From positions 188,501 to 252,500 of the forward strand of contig CAUPSS010000067.1 in the NCBI GenBank assembly GCA_963514095.1: DNA of 64,000 nt, written 5' to 3'. Within the stretch, counting starts at the first letter, position 1. The number at the start of each line of letters is the position of its first letter. This DNA is from Eutrigla gurnardus. Taxonomy: Eukaryota; Chordata; Actinopteri; Perciformes; Triglidae. Below, piece after piece: positions 1 to 11,744 of the stretch. The notes under the pieces are model-generated. The model did no database searches and had not been told where the DNA came from. It was given only the letters and a program-made list of their open reading frames with translations. A program made the translations under genes and the position numbers.

Positions 1-1421
1 TGTCTGTCTCCACATGTCTCCATGTGATAGACTGGTTACCTGTCTGTCTCTACATGTCAGCCCTATGATAGACTGGTTACCTGTCTGTCTCTACATGTCT
101 CCCTGTGATAGACTGGTTACCTGTCTGTCTCCACATGTCTCCATGTGATAGACTAGTTACCTGTCTGTCTCTACATGTCAGCCCTATGATAGACTGGTTA
201 CCTGTCTGTCTCTACATGTCAGCCCTGTGATAGACTGGTTACCTGTCTGTCTCTACATGTCTCCCTGTGATAGACTGGTTACCTGTCTGTCTCCACATGT
301 CTCCCTGTGATAGACTGGTTACCTGTCTGTCTCTACATGTCAGCCCTGTTATAGACTGGTTACCTGTCTGTCTCTACATGTCCCCCTGTGATAGACTGGT
401 TACCTGTCGGTCTCTACATGTCTCCCTGTGATAGACTGGTTACCTGTCTGTCTCTACATGTCTCCCTGTGATAGACTGGTTACCTGTCTGTCTCCACATG
501 TCTCCATGTGATAGACTGGTTACCTGTCTGTCTCTACATGTCAGCCCTATGATAGACTGGTTACCTGTCTGTCTCTACATGTCAGCCCTGTGATAGACTG
601 GTTACCTGTCTGTCTCTACATGTCAGCCCTGTGATAGACTGGTTACCTGTCTGTCTGTACATGTCTCCCTGTGATAGACTGGTTACCTGTCTGTCTCTAC
701 ATGTCAGCCCTGTGATAGACTGGTTACCTGTCTGTCTGTACATGTCTCCCTGTGATAGACTGGTTACCTGTCTGTCTCCACATGTCTCCATGTGATAGAC
801 TGGTTACCTGTCTGTCTCTACATGTCAGCCCTATGATAGACTGGTTACCTGTCTGTCTCTACATGTCAGCCCTGTGATAGACTGGTTACCTGTCTGTCTC
901 TACATGTCAGCCCTGTGATAGACTGGTTACCTGTCTGTCTCTACATGTCTCCCTGTGATAGACTGGTTACCTGTCTGTCTCTACATGTCGGCCCCATGAT
1001 AGACTGGTTACCTGTCCGTCTCTACATGTCTCCCTGTGATAGACTGGTTACCTGTCTGTCTCTACATGTCTCCCTGTGATAGACTGGTTACCTGTCTGTC
1101 TCTACATGTCGGCCCTGTGATAGACTGGTTACCTGTCTGTCTCTACATGTCAGCCCTGTGATAGACTGGTTGCCTGTCTGTCTCTACATGTCAGCCCTGT
1201 GATAGACTGGTTACCTGTCTGTCTCTACATGTCTCCCTGTGATAGACTGGTTACCTGTCTGTCTCTACATGTCTCCCTGTGATAGACTGGTTACCTGTCT
1301 GTCTCTACATGTCAGCCCTGTTATAGACTGGTTACCTGTCTGTCTCTACATGTCCCCCTGTGATAGACTGGTTACCTGTCGGTCTCTACATGTCTCCCTG
1401 TGATAGACTGGTTACCTGTCT
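1..1421 (+). repeat. Higher-order block, copy of 4,606-6,026 (offset 4,605 bp)
   Basis: Unit order and variants match 4,606-6,026 at a constant 4,605-bp offset. Shared marks include GTTATAG in place of GTGATAG at 350 and 4,955 and again at 1,322 and 5,927, each followed by a CCCCCTG unit and a CGGTC unit. Differences are few: GACTAGTT near 155 in this copy, and GGCCCCATG near 990 where the other copy has GGCTACATG. The match runs off the left edge of the window, so the full block is longer. It stops where this copy continues with TCTCTAC and then TCTCCAC units while the other has a TCTGTAC unit. Confidence 0.85.
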
Positions 1422-2024
1422 GTCTCTACATGTCTCCCTGTGATAGACTGGTTACCTGTCTGTCTCCACATGTCTCCATGTGATAGACTGGTTACCTGTC
1501 TGTCTCTACATGTCAGCCCTATGATAGACTGGTTACCTGTCTGTCTCTACATGTCAGCCCTGTGATAGACTGGTTACCTGTCTGTCTCTACATGTCAGCC
1601 CTGTGATAGACTGGTTACCTGTCTGTCTCTACATGTCTCCCTGTGATAGACTGGTTACCTGTCTGTCTCCACATGTCTCCATGTGATAGACTGGTTACCT
1701 GTCTGTCTCTACATGTCAGCCCTATGATAGACTGGTTACCTGTCTGTCTCTACATGTCAGCCCTGTGATAGACTGGTTACCTGTCTGTCTCTACATGTCT
1801 CCCTGTGATAGACTGGTTACCTGTCTGTCTCCACATGTCTCCCTGTGATAGACTGGTTACCTGTCTGTCTCTACATGTCAGCCCTGTTATAGACTGGTTA
1901 CCTGTCTGTCTCTACATGTCCCCCTGTGATAGACTGGTTACCTGTCGGTCTCCTCATGTCTCCCTGTGATAGACTGGTTACCTGTCTGTCTCTACATGTC
2001 TCCCTGTGATAGACTGGTTACCTG

Positions 2025-2815
2025 TCTGTCTCCACATGTCTCCATGTGATAGACTGGTTACCTGTCTGTCTCTACATGTCAGCCCTATGATAGACTGGTT
2101 ACCTGTCTGTCTCTACATGTCAGCCCTGTGATAGACTGGTTACCTGTCTGTCTCTACATGTCAGCCCTGTGATAGACTGGTTACCTGTCTGTCTCTACAT
2201 GTCTCCCTGTGATAGACTGGTTACCTGTCTGTCTCCACATGTCTCCATGTGATAGACTGGTTACCTGTCTGTCTCTACATGTCAGCCCTATGATAGACTG
2301 GTTACCTGTCTGTCTCTACATGTCAGCCCTGTGATAGACTGGTTACCTGTCTGTCTCTACATGTCTCCCTGTGATAGACTGGTTACCTGTCTGTCTCCAC
2401 ATGTCTCCATGTGATAGACTGGTTACCTGTCTGTCTCTACATGTCAGCCCTATGATAGACTGGTTACCTGTCTGTCTCTACATGTCCCCCTGTGATAGAC
2501 TGGTTACCTGTCGGTCTCTACATGTCTCCCTGTGATAGACTGGTTACCTGTCGGTCTCTACATGTCTCCCTGTGATAGACTGGTTACCTGTCTGTCTCTA
2601 CATGTCTCCCTGTGATAGACTGGTTACCTGTCTGTCTCTACATGTCTCCCTGTGATAGACTGGTTACCTGTCTGTCTCCACATGTCTCCATGTGATAGAC
2701 TGGTTACCTGTCTGTCTCTACATGTCAGCCCTATGATAGACTGGTTACCTGTCTGTCTCTACATGTCAGCCCTGTGATAGACTGGTTACCTGTCTGTCTC
2801 TACATGTCAGCCCTG
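2025..2815 (+). repeat. Block matching 63,001-63,791 across 61 kb
   Basis: About 790 bp with the same order of unit variants as 63,001-63,791 at a constant 60,976-bp offset. The most distinctive stretch is a CCCCCTG unit followed by two consecutive CGGTC units (2,511 and the next unit), matched at 63,487. The match ends where this copy has GGTTGCC and the other has GGTCACC. Confidence 0.85.
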
Positions 2816-4605
2816 TGATAGACTGGTTGCCTGTCTGTCTCTACATGTCAGCCCTGTGATAGACTGGTTACCTGTCTGTCTCAACATGTCTCCCTGTGAT
2901 AGACTGGTTACCTGTCTGTCTCTACATGTCGGCCCCGTGATAGACTGGTTACCTGTCTGTCTCTACATGTCTCCCTGTGATAGACTGGTTACCTGTCTGT
3001 CTCTACATGTCTCCCTGTGATAGACTGGTTACCTGTCTGTCTCTACATGTCTCCCTGTGATAGACTGGTCACCTGTCTGTCTCTACATGTCTCCCTGTGA
3101 TGGACTGGTCACCTGTCTGTCTCTACATGTCTCCCTGTGATAGACTGGTTACCTGTCTGTCTCCACATGTCTCCATGTGATAGACTGGTTACCTGTCTGT
3201 CTCTACATGTCAGCCCTATGATAGACTGGTTACCTGTCTGTCTCTACATGTCAGCCCTGTGATAGACTGGTTACCTGTCTGTCTCTACATGTCTCCCTGT
3301 GATAGACTGGTTACCTGTCTGTCTCTACATGTCTCCCTGTGATAGACTGGTTACCTGTCTGTCTCTACATGTCTCCCTGTGATAGACTGGTTACCTGTCT
3401 GTCTCTACATGTCGGCCCTGTGATAGACTGGTTACCTGTCTGTCTCTACATGTCGGCCCTGTGATAGACTGGTTACCTGTCTGTCTCTACATGTCAGCCC
3501 TGTGATAGACTGGTTGCCTGTCTGTCTCTACATGTCAGCCCTGTGATAGACTGGTTACCTGTCTGTCTCTACATGTCTCCCTGTGATAGACTGGTTACCT
3601 GTCTGTCTCTACATGTCAGCCCTGTGATAGACTGGTTACCTGTCTGTCTCTACATGTCTCCCTGTGATAGACTGGTTGCCTGTCTGTCTCTACATGTCAG
3701 CCCTGTGATAGACTGGTTACCTGTCTGTCTCTACATGTCTCCCTGTGATAGACTGGTTACCTGTCTGTCTCTACATGTCTCCCTGTGATAGACTGGTTAC
3801 CTGTCTGTCTCCACATGTCTCCATGTGATAGATTGGTTACCTGTCTGTCTCTACATGTCCCCCTGTGATAGACTGGTTACCTGTCTGTCTCTACATGTCT
3901 CCCTGTGATAGACTGGTTACCTGTCTGTCTCTACATGTCGGCCCCGTGATAGACTGGTTACCTGTCTGTCTCTACATGTCTCCCTGTGATAGACTGGTTA
4001 CCTATCTGTCTCTACATGTCTCCCTGTGATAGACTGGTTACCTGTCTGTCTCTACATGTCCCCCTGTGATAGACTGGTTACCTGTCTGTCTCTACATGTC
4101 TCCCTGTGATAGACTGGTCACCTGTCTGTCTCTACATGTCTCCCTGTGATAGACTGGTTACCTGTCTGTCTTTACATGTCTCCCTGTGATAGACTGGTTA
4201 CCTGTCTGTCTCTCCATGTCTCCCTGTGATAGACTGGTTACCTGTCTGTCTCTACATGTCTCCCTGTGATAGACTGGTTACCTGTCTGTCTCTACATGTC
4301 CCCCTGTGATAGACTGGTTACCTGTCTGTCTCTACATGTCTCCATGTGATAGACTGGTTACCTGTCTGTCTCTACATGTCCCCCTGTGATAGACTGGTTA
4401 CCTGTCTGTCTCTACATGTCTCCCTGTGATAGACTGGTTACCTGTCTGTCTCTACATGTCGGCCCCGTGATAGACTGGTTACCTGTCTGTCTCTACATGT
4501 CAGCCCTGTGATAGACTGGTTACCTGTCTGTCTCTACATGTCAGCCCTGTGATAGACTGGTTACCTGTCTGTCTCTACATGTCTCCCTGTGATAGACTGG
4601 TTACC

Positions 4606-6026
4606 TGTCTGTCTCCACATGTCTCCATGTGATAGACTGGTTACCTGTCTGTCTCTACATGTCAGCCCTATGATAGACTGGTTACCTGTCTGTCTCTACA
4701 TGTCTCCCTGTGATAGACTGGTTACCTGTCTGTCTCCACATGTCTCCATGTGATAGACTGGTTACCTGTCTGTCTCTACATGTCAGCCCTATGATAGACT
4801 GGTTACCTGTCTGTCTCTACATGTCAGCCCTGTGATAGACTGGTTACCTGTCTGTCTCTACATGTCTCCCTGTGATAGACTGGTTACCTGTCTGTCTCCA
4901 CATGTCTCCCTGTGATAGACTGGTTACCTGTCTGTCTCTACATGTCAGCCCTGTTATAGACTGGTTACCTGTCTGTCTCTACATGTCCCCCTGTGATAGA
5001 CTGGTTACCTGTCGGTCTCTACATGTCTCCCTGTGATAGACTGGTTACCTGTCTGTCTCTACATGTCTCCCTGTGATAGACTGGTTACCTGTCTGTCTCC
5101 ACATGTCTCCATGTGATAGACTGGTTACCTGTCTGTCTCTACATGTCAGCCCTATGATAGACTGGTTACCTGTCTGTCTCTACATGTCAGCCCTGTGATA
5201 GACTGGTTACCTGTCTGTCTCTACATGTCAGCCCTGTGATAGACTGGTTACCTGTCTGTCTGTACATGTCTCCCTGTGATAGACTGGTTACCTGTCTGTC
5301 TCTACATGTCAGCCCTGTGATAGACTGGTTACCTGTCTGTCTGTACATGTCTCCCTGTGATAGACTGGTTACCTGTCTGTCTCCACATGTCTCCATGTGA
5401 TAGACTGGTTACCTGTCTGTCTCTACATGTCAGCCCTATGATAGACTGGTTACCTGTCTGTCTCTACATGTCAGCCCTGTGATAGACTGGTTACCTGTCT
5501 GTCTCTACATGTCAGCCCTGTGATAGACTGGTTACCTGTCTGTCTCTACATGTCTCCCTGTGATAGACTGGTTACCTGTCTGTCTCTACATGTCGGCTAC
5601 ATGATAGACTGGTTACCTGTCCGTCTCTACATGTCTCCCTGTGATAGACTGGTTACCTGTCTGTCTCTACATGTCTCCCTGTGATAGACTGGTTACCTGT
5701 CTGTCTCTACATGTCGGCCCTGTGATAGACTGGTTACCTGTCTGTCTCTACATGTCAGCCCTGTGATAGACTGGTTGCCTGTCTGTCTCTACATGTCAGC
5801 CCTGTGATAGACTGGTTACCTGTCTGTCTCTACATGTCTCCCTGTGATAGACTGGTTACCTGTCTGTCTCTACATGTCTCCCTGTGATAGACTGGTTACC
5901 TGTCTGTCTCTACATGTCAGCCCTGTTATAGACTGGTTACCTGTCTGTCTCTACATGTCCCCCTGTGATAGACTGGTTACCTGTCGGTCTCTACATGTCT
6001 CCCTGTGATAGACTGGTTACCTGTCT
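4606..6026 (+). repeat. Higher-order block, copy of 1-1,421
   Basis: Second copy of the left-edge block, aligned at a 4,605-bp offset by the GTTATAG, CCCCCTG and CGGTC markers and by the order of 40- and 41-bp units. It carries a private two-base change (CC to TA) at 5,598-5,599 that the left copy lacks. Its right part lies inside the 2,426-bp tandem duplication starting near 5,013, so the 4,605-bp duplication is probably the older event. Confidence 0.83.
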
Positions 6027-7438
6027 GTCTGTACATGTCTCCCTGTGATAGACTGGTTACCTGTCTGTCTCTACATGTCTCCCTGTGATAGACTGGTTAC
6101 CTGTCTGTCTCTACATGTCTCCCTGTGATAGACTGGTTACCTGTCTGTCTCTACATGTCAGCCCTGTTATAGACTGGTTACCTGTCTGTCTCTACATGTC
6201 CCCCTGTGATAGACTGGTTACCTGTCGGTCTCTGCATGTCTCCCTGTGATAGACTGGTTACCTGTCTGTCTCTACATGTCTCCCTGTGATAGACTGGTTA
6301 CCTGTCTGTCTCCACATGTCTCCATGTGATAGACTGGTTACCTGTCTGTCTCTACATGTCAGCCCTATGATAGACTGGTTACCTGTCTGTCTCTACATGT
6401 CAGCCCTGTGATAGACTGGTTACCTGTCTGTCTCTACATGTCAGCCCTGTGATAGACTGGTTACCTGTCTGTCTCTACATGTCTCCCTGTGATAGACTGG
6501 TTACCTGTCTGTCTCTACATGTCCCCCTGTGATAGACTGGTTACCTGTCGGTCTCTACATGTCTCCCTGTGATAGACTGGTTACCTGTCTGTCTCTACAT
6601 GTCTCCCTGTGATAGACTGGTTACCTGTCTGTCTCCACATGTCAGCCCTGTGATAGACTGGTTACCTGTCTGTCTCTACATGTCAGCCCTGTGATAGACT
6701 GGTTGCCTGTCTGTCTCTACATGTCAGCCCTGTGATAGACTGGTTACCTGTCTGTCTCTACATGTCAGCCCTGTGATAGACTGGTTACCTGTCTGTCTGT
6801 ACATGTCTCCCTGTGATAGACTGGTTACCTGTCTGTCTCTACATGTCTCCCTGTGATAGACTGGTTACCTGTCTGTCTCTACATGTCAGCCCTGTGATAG
6901 ACTGGTTACCTGTCTGTCTCTACATGTCTCCCTGTGATAGACTGGTCACCTGTCTGTCTCTACATGTCAGCCCTATGATAGACTGGTTACCTGTCTGTCT
7001 CTACACGTCAGCCCTGTGATAGACTGGTTACCTGTCTGTCTCTACATGTCAGCCCTGTGATAGACTGGTTACCTGTCTGTCTGTACATGTCTCCCTGTGA
7101 TAGACTGGTTACCTGTCTGTCTCTACATGTCTCCCTGTGATAGACTGGTTACCTGTCTGTCTCTACATGTCAGCCCTGTGATAGACTGGTTACCTGTCTG
7201 TCTCTACATGTCTCCCTGTGATAGACTGGTTACCTGTCTGTCTCTACATGTCTCCCTGTGATAGACTGGTCACCTGTCTGTCTCTACATGTCTCCCTGTG
7301 ATAGACTGGTTACCTGTCTGTCTTTACATGTCTCCCTGTGATAGACTGGTTACCTGTCTGTCTCTACATGTCTCCCTGTGATAGACTGGTTACCTGTCTG
7401 TCTCTACATGTCGGCCCCATGATAGACTGGTTACCTGT
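5013..7438 (+). repeat. 2,426-bp tandem duplication, copy 1
   Basis: First of two adjacent 2,426-bp higher-order units. If all units are 40 or 41 bp, 2,426 bp is uniquely 60 monomers, 26 of them long. Diagnostic variants recur at exactly +2,426: GGCTACATG at 5,598-5,599, TCTGCATG at 6,234, GTTATAG at 5,927 and 6,168, and the TACACGTC unit near 7,008. Similarity continues about 84 bases past the copy boundary into copy 2, as expected of a true tandem duplication. I saw no substitution between the copies at the positions compared, which suggests a recent event or assembly duplication. Confidence 0.88.
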
Positions 7439-9948
7439 CTGTCTCTACATGTCTCCCTGTGATAGACTGGTTACCTGTCTGTCTCTACATGTCTCCCTGT
7501 GATAGACTGGTTACCTGTCTGTCTCCACATGTCTCCATGTGATAGACTGGTTACCTGTCTGTCTCTACATGTCAGCCCTATGATAGACTGGTTACCTGTC
7601 TGTCTCTACATGTCAGCCCTGTGATAGACTGGTTACCTGTCTGTCTCTACATGTCAGCCCTGTGATAGACTGGTTACCTGTCTGTCTGTACATGTCTCCC
7701 TGTGATAGACTGGTTACCTGTCTGTCTCTACATGTCAGCCCTGTGATAGACTGGTTACCTGTCTGTCTGTACATGTCTCCCTGTGATAGACTGGTTACCT
7801 GTCTGTCTCCACATGTCTCCATGTGATAGACTGGTTACCTGTCTGTCTCTACATGTCAGCCCTATGATAGACTGGTTACCTGTCTGTCTCTACATGTCAG
7901 CCCTGTGATAGACTGGTTACCTGTCTGTCTCTACATGTCAGCCCTGTGATAGACTGGTTACCTGTCTGTCTCTACATGTCTCCCTGTGATAGACTGGTTA
8001 CCTGTCTGTCTCTACATGTCGGCTACATGATAGACTGGTTACCTGTCCGTCTCTACATGTCTCCCTGTGATAGACTGGTTACCTGTCTGTCTCTACATGT
8101 CTCCCTGTGATAGACTGGTTACCTGTCTGTCTCTACATGTCGGCCCTGTGATAGACTGGTTACCTGTCTGTCTCTACATGTCAGCCCTGTGATAGACTGG
8201 TTGCCTGTCTGTCTCTACATGTCAGCCCTGTGATAGACTGGTTACCTGTCTGTCTCTACATGTCTCCCTGTGATAGACTGGTTACCTGTCTGTCTCTACA
8301 TGTCTCCCTGTGATAGACTGGTTACCTGTCTGTCTCTACATGTCAGCCCTGTTATAGACTGGTTACCTGTCTGTCTCTACATGTCCCCCTGTGATAGACT
8401 GGTTACCTGTCGGTCTCTACATGTCTCCCTGTGATAGACTGGTTACCTGTCTGTCTGTACATGTCTCCCTGTGATAGACTGGTTACCTGTCTGTCTCTAC
8501 ATGTCTCCCTGTGATAGACTGGTTACCTGTCTGTCTCTACATGTCTCCCTGTGATAGACTGGTTACCTGTCTGTCTCTACATGTCAGCCCTGTTATAGAC
8601 TGGTTACCTGTCTGTCTCTACATGTCCCCCTGTGATAGACTGGTTACCTGTCGGTCTCTGCATGTCTCCCTGTGATAGACTGGTTACCTGTCTGTCTCTA
8701 CATGTCTCCCTGTGATAGACTGGTTACCTGTCTGTCTCCACATGTCTCCATGTGATAGACTGGTTACCTGTCTGTCTCTACATGTCAGCCCTATGATAGA
8801 CTGGTTACCTGTCTGTCTCTACATGTCAGCCCTGTGATAGACTGGTTACCTGTCTGTCTCTACATGTCAGCCCTGTGATAGACTGGTTACCTGTCTGTCT
8901 CTACATGTCTCCCTGTGATAGACTGGTTACCTGTCTGTCTCTACATGTCCCCCTGTGATAGACTGGTTACCTGTCGGTCTCTACATGTCTCCCTGTGATA
9001 GACTGGTTACCTGTCTGTCTCTACATGTCTCCCTGTGATAGACTGGTTACCTGTCTGTCTCCACATGTCAGCCCTGTGATAGACTGGTTACCTGTCTGTC
9101 TCTACATGTCAGCCCTGTGATAGACTGGTTGCCTGTCTGTCTCTACATGTCAGCCCTGTGATAGACTGGTTACCTGTCTGTCTCTACATGTCAGCCCTGT
9201 GATAGACTGGTTACCTGTCTGTCTGTACATGTCTCCCTGTGATAGACTGGTTACCTGTCTGTCTCTACATGTCTCCCTGTGATAGACTGGTTACCTGTCT
9301 GTCTCTACATGTCAGCCCTGTGATAGACTGGTTACCTGTCTGTCTCTACATGTCTCCCTGTGATAGACTGGTCACCTGTCTGTCTCTACATGTCAGCCCT
9401 ATGATAGACTGGTTACCTGTCTGTCTCTACACGTCAGCCCTGTGATAGACTGGTTACCTGTCTGTCTCTACATGTCAGCCCTGTGATAGACTGGTTACCT
9501 GTCTGTCTGTACATGTCTCCCTGTGATAGACTGGTTACCTGTCTGTCTCTACATGTCTCCCTGTGATAGACTGGTTACCTGTCTGTCTCTACATGTCAGC
9601 CCTGTGATAGACTGGTTACCTGTCTGTCTCTACATGTCTCCCTGTGATAGACTGGTTACCTGTCTGTCTCTACATGTCTCCCTGTGATAGACTGGTCACC
9701 TGTCTGTCTCTACATGTCTCCCTGTGATAGACTGGTTACCTGTCTGTCTTTACATGTCTCCCTGTGATAGACTGGTTACCTGTCTGTCTCTACATGTCTC
9801 CCTGTGATAGACTGGTTACCTGTCTGTCTCTACATGTCGGCCCCATGATAGACTGGTTACCTGTCTGTCTCTACATGTCTCCCTGTGATAGACTGGTTAC
9901 CTGTCTGTCTCTACATGTCTCCCTGTGATAGACTGGTTACCTGTCTGT
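7439..9948 (+). repeat. 2,426-bp tandem duplication, copy 2
   Basis: Copy 2 of the 2,426-bp higher-order unit, carrying the same private variants: GGCTACATG at 8,024-8,025, TCTGCATG at 8,660, GTTATAG at 8,353 and 8,594, and TACACGTC near 9,434. The match to copy 1 ends near 9,948, where copy 1 continues with a TCTCCACATG unit and this copy with a TCTCTACATGTCA unit. Its last part overlaps the start of the 8,175-bp-offset block. Confidence 0.88.
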
Positions 9949-11744
9949 CTCTACATGTCAGCCCTGTGATAGACTGGTTGCCTGTCTGTCTCTACATGTC
10001 AGCCCTGTGATAGACTGGTTACCTGTCTGTCTCTACATGTCTCCCTGTGATAGACTGGTTACCTGTCTGTCTCTACATGTCTCCCTGTGATAGACTGGTT
10101 ACCTGTCTGTCTCTACATGTCAGCCCTGTGATAGACTGGTCACCTGTCTCTCTCTACATGTCAGCCCTGTGATAGACTGGTCACCTGTCTGTCTCTACAT
10201 GTCAGCCCTGTGATAGACTGGTTACCTGTCTGTCTCTACATGTCTCCCTGTGATAGACTGGTTACCTGTCTGTCTCTAAATGTCGGCCCCGTGATAGACT
10301 GGTTACCTATCTGTCTCTACATGTCTCCCTGTGATAGACTGGTTACCTGTCTGTCTCTACATGTCTCCCTGTGATAGACTGGTTACCTGTCTGTCTCTAC
10401 ATGTCCCCCTGTGAAAGACTGGTTACCTGTCGGTCTCTACATGTCTCCCTGTGATAGACTGGTTACCTGTCTGTCTCTACATGTCTCCCTGTGATAGACT
10501 GGTTACCTGTCTGTCTCTACATGTCCCCCTGTGATAGACTGGTTACCTGTCTGTCTCTACATGTCTCCCTGTGATAGACTGGTCACCTGTCTGTCTCTAC
10601 ATGTCTCCCTGTGATAGACTGGTTACCTGTCTGTCTTTACATGTCTCCCTGTGATAGACTGGTTACCTGTCTGTCTCTCCATGTCTCCCTGTGATAGACT
10701 GGTTACCTGTCTGTCTCTACATGTCTCCCTGTGATAGACTGGTTACCTGTCTGTCTCTACATGTCCCCCTGTGATAGACTGGTTACCTGTCTGTCTCTAC
10801 ATGTCTCCATGTGATAGACTGGTTACCTGTCTGTCGCTACATGTCTCCCTGTGATAGACTGGTTAACTGTATGTCTCTACATGTCCCCCTGTGATAGACT
10901 GGTTACCTGTCTGTCTCTACATGTCTCCCTGTGATAGACTGGTTACCTGTCTGTCTCTACATGTCTCCCTGTGATAGACTGGTTACCTGTCTGTCTCTAC
11001 ATGTCAGCCCTGTGATAGACTGGTTACCTGTCTGTCTCTACATGTCTCCCTGTGATAGACTGGTCACCTGTCTGTCTCTACATGTCAGCCCTATGATAGA
11101 CTGGTTACCTGTCTGTCTCTACACGTCAGCCCTGTGATAGACTGGTTACCTGTCTGTCTCTACATGTCAGCCCTGTGATAGACTGGTTACCTGTCTGTCT
11201 GTACATGTCTCCCTGTGATAGACTGGTTACCTGTCTGTCTTTACATGTCTCCCTGTGATAGACTGGTTACCTGTCTGTCTCTACATGTCTCCCTGTGATA
11301 GACTGGTTACCTGTCTGTCTGTACATGTCTCCCTGTGATAGACTGGTTACCTGTCTGTCTCTACATGTCTCCCTGTGATAGACTGGTTACCTGTCTGTCT
11401 CTACATGTCAGCCCTGTGATAGACTGGTTACCTGTCTGTCTCTACATGTCTCCCTGTGATAGACTGGTCACCTGTCTGTCTCTACATGTCAGCCCTATGA
11501 TAGACTGGTTACCTGTCTGTCTCTACACGTCAGCCCTGTGATAGACTGGTTACCTGTCTGTCTCTACATGTCAGCCCTGTGATAGACTGGTTACCTGTCT
11601 GTCTGTACATGTCTCCCTGTGATAGACTGGTTACCTGTCTGTCTCTACATGTCTCCCTGTGATAGACTGGTTACCTGTCTGTCTCTACATGTCAGCCCTG
11701 TGATAGACTGGTTACCTGTCTGTCTCTACATGTCTCCCTGTGAT
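9790..11744 (+). repeat. GTTAACTGTATG block, first copy (8,175 bp before 17,965-19,919)
   Basis: About 1.95 kb matched at a constant 8,175-bp offset to 17,965-19,919. Shared marks are the GTCTCTCTC unit (10,146 and 18,321), the TCTCTAAATG unit (10,279 and 18,454), GTGAAAGAC followed by CGGTC, TCTCTCCATG, GTCGCTACATG, and the double variant GTTAACTGTATG (10,866 and 19,041). The other copy has at least one substitution, a TCTCTG tail near 19,224. The match ends where the second copy carries an extra 284-bp, seven-unit segment. Confidence 0.85.

Larger units (their letters stand above)
341..8760 (+). repeat. GTTATAG-marked cassette, repeated in the left domain
   Basis: A recognisable run of units (CAGCCCTG followed by TTATAG instead of TGATAG, then a CCCCCTG unit, then a CGGTC unit, then TCTCCCTG units, and usually a TCTCCACATG/TCCATG unit and a CAGCCCTATG unit) is found with the TTATAG change at 350, 1,322, 1,888, 4,955, 5,927, 6,168, 8,353 and 8,594. 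I did not see this combination after 9 kb; the TTATAG change reappears only on a different 40-bp unit at 22,013 and 29,466. The cassette is a signature of the left domain. Confidence 0.82.

Noticed and set aside
582..791. 69-codon minus-strand frame, identical at 5,187-5,396 and 7,613-7,822
   Set aside because: The three identical copies are explained by the 4,605-bp and 2,426-bp block duplications. It is antisense satellite, again open only because short and long units alternate.
3543..3788. 81-codon plus-strand frame, with a near twin at 42,633-42,878
   Set aside because: Same 27-codon alternation artefact. The two are similar because the underlying unit order is similar; nothing indicates selection on a protein.
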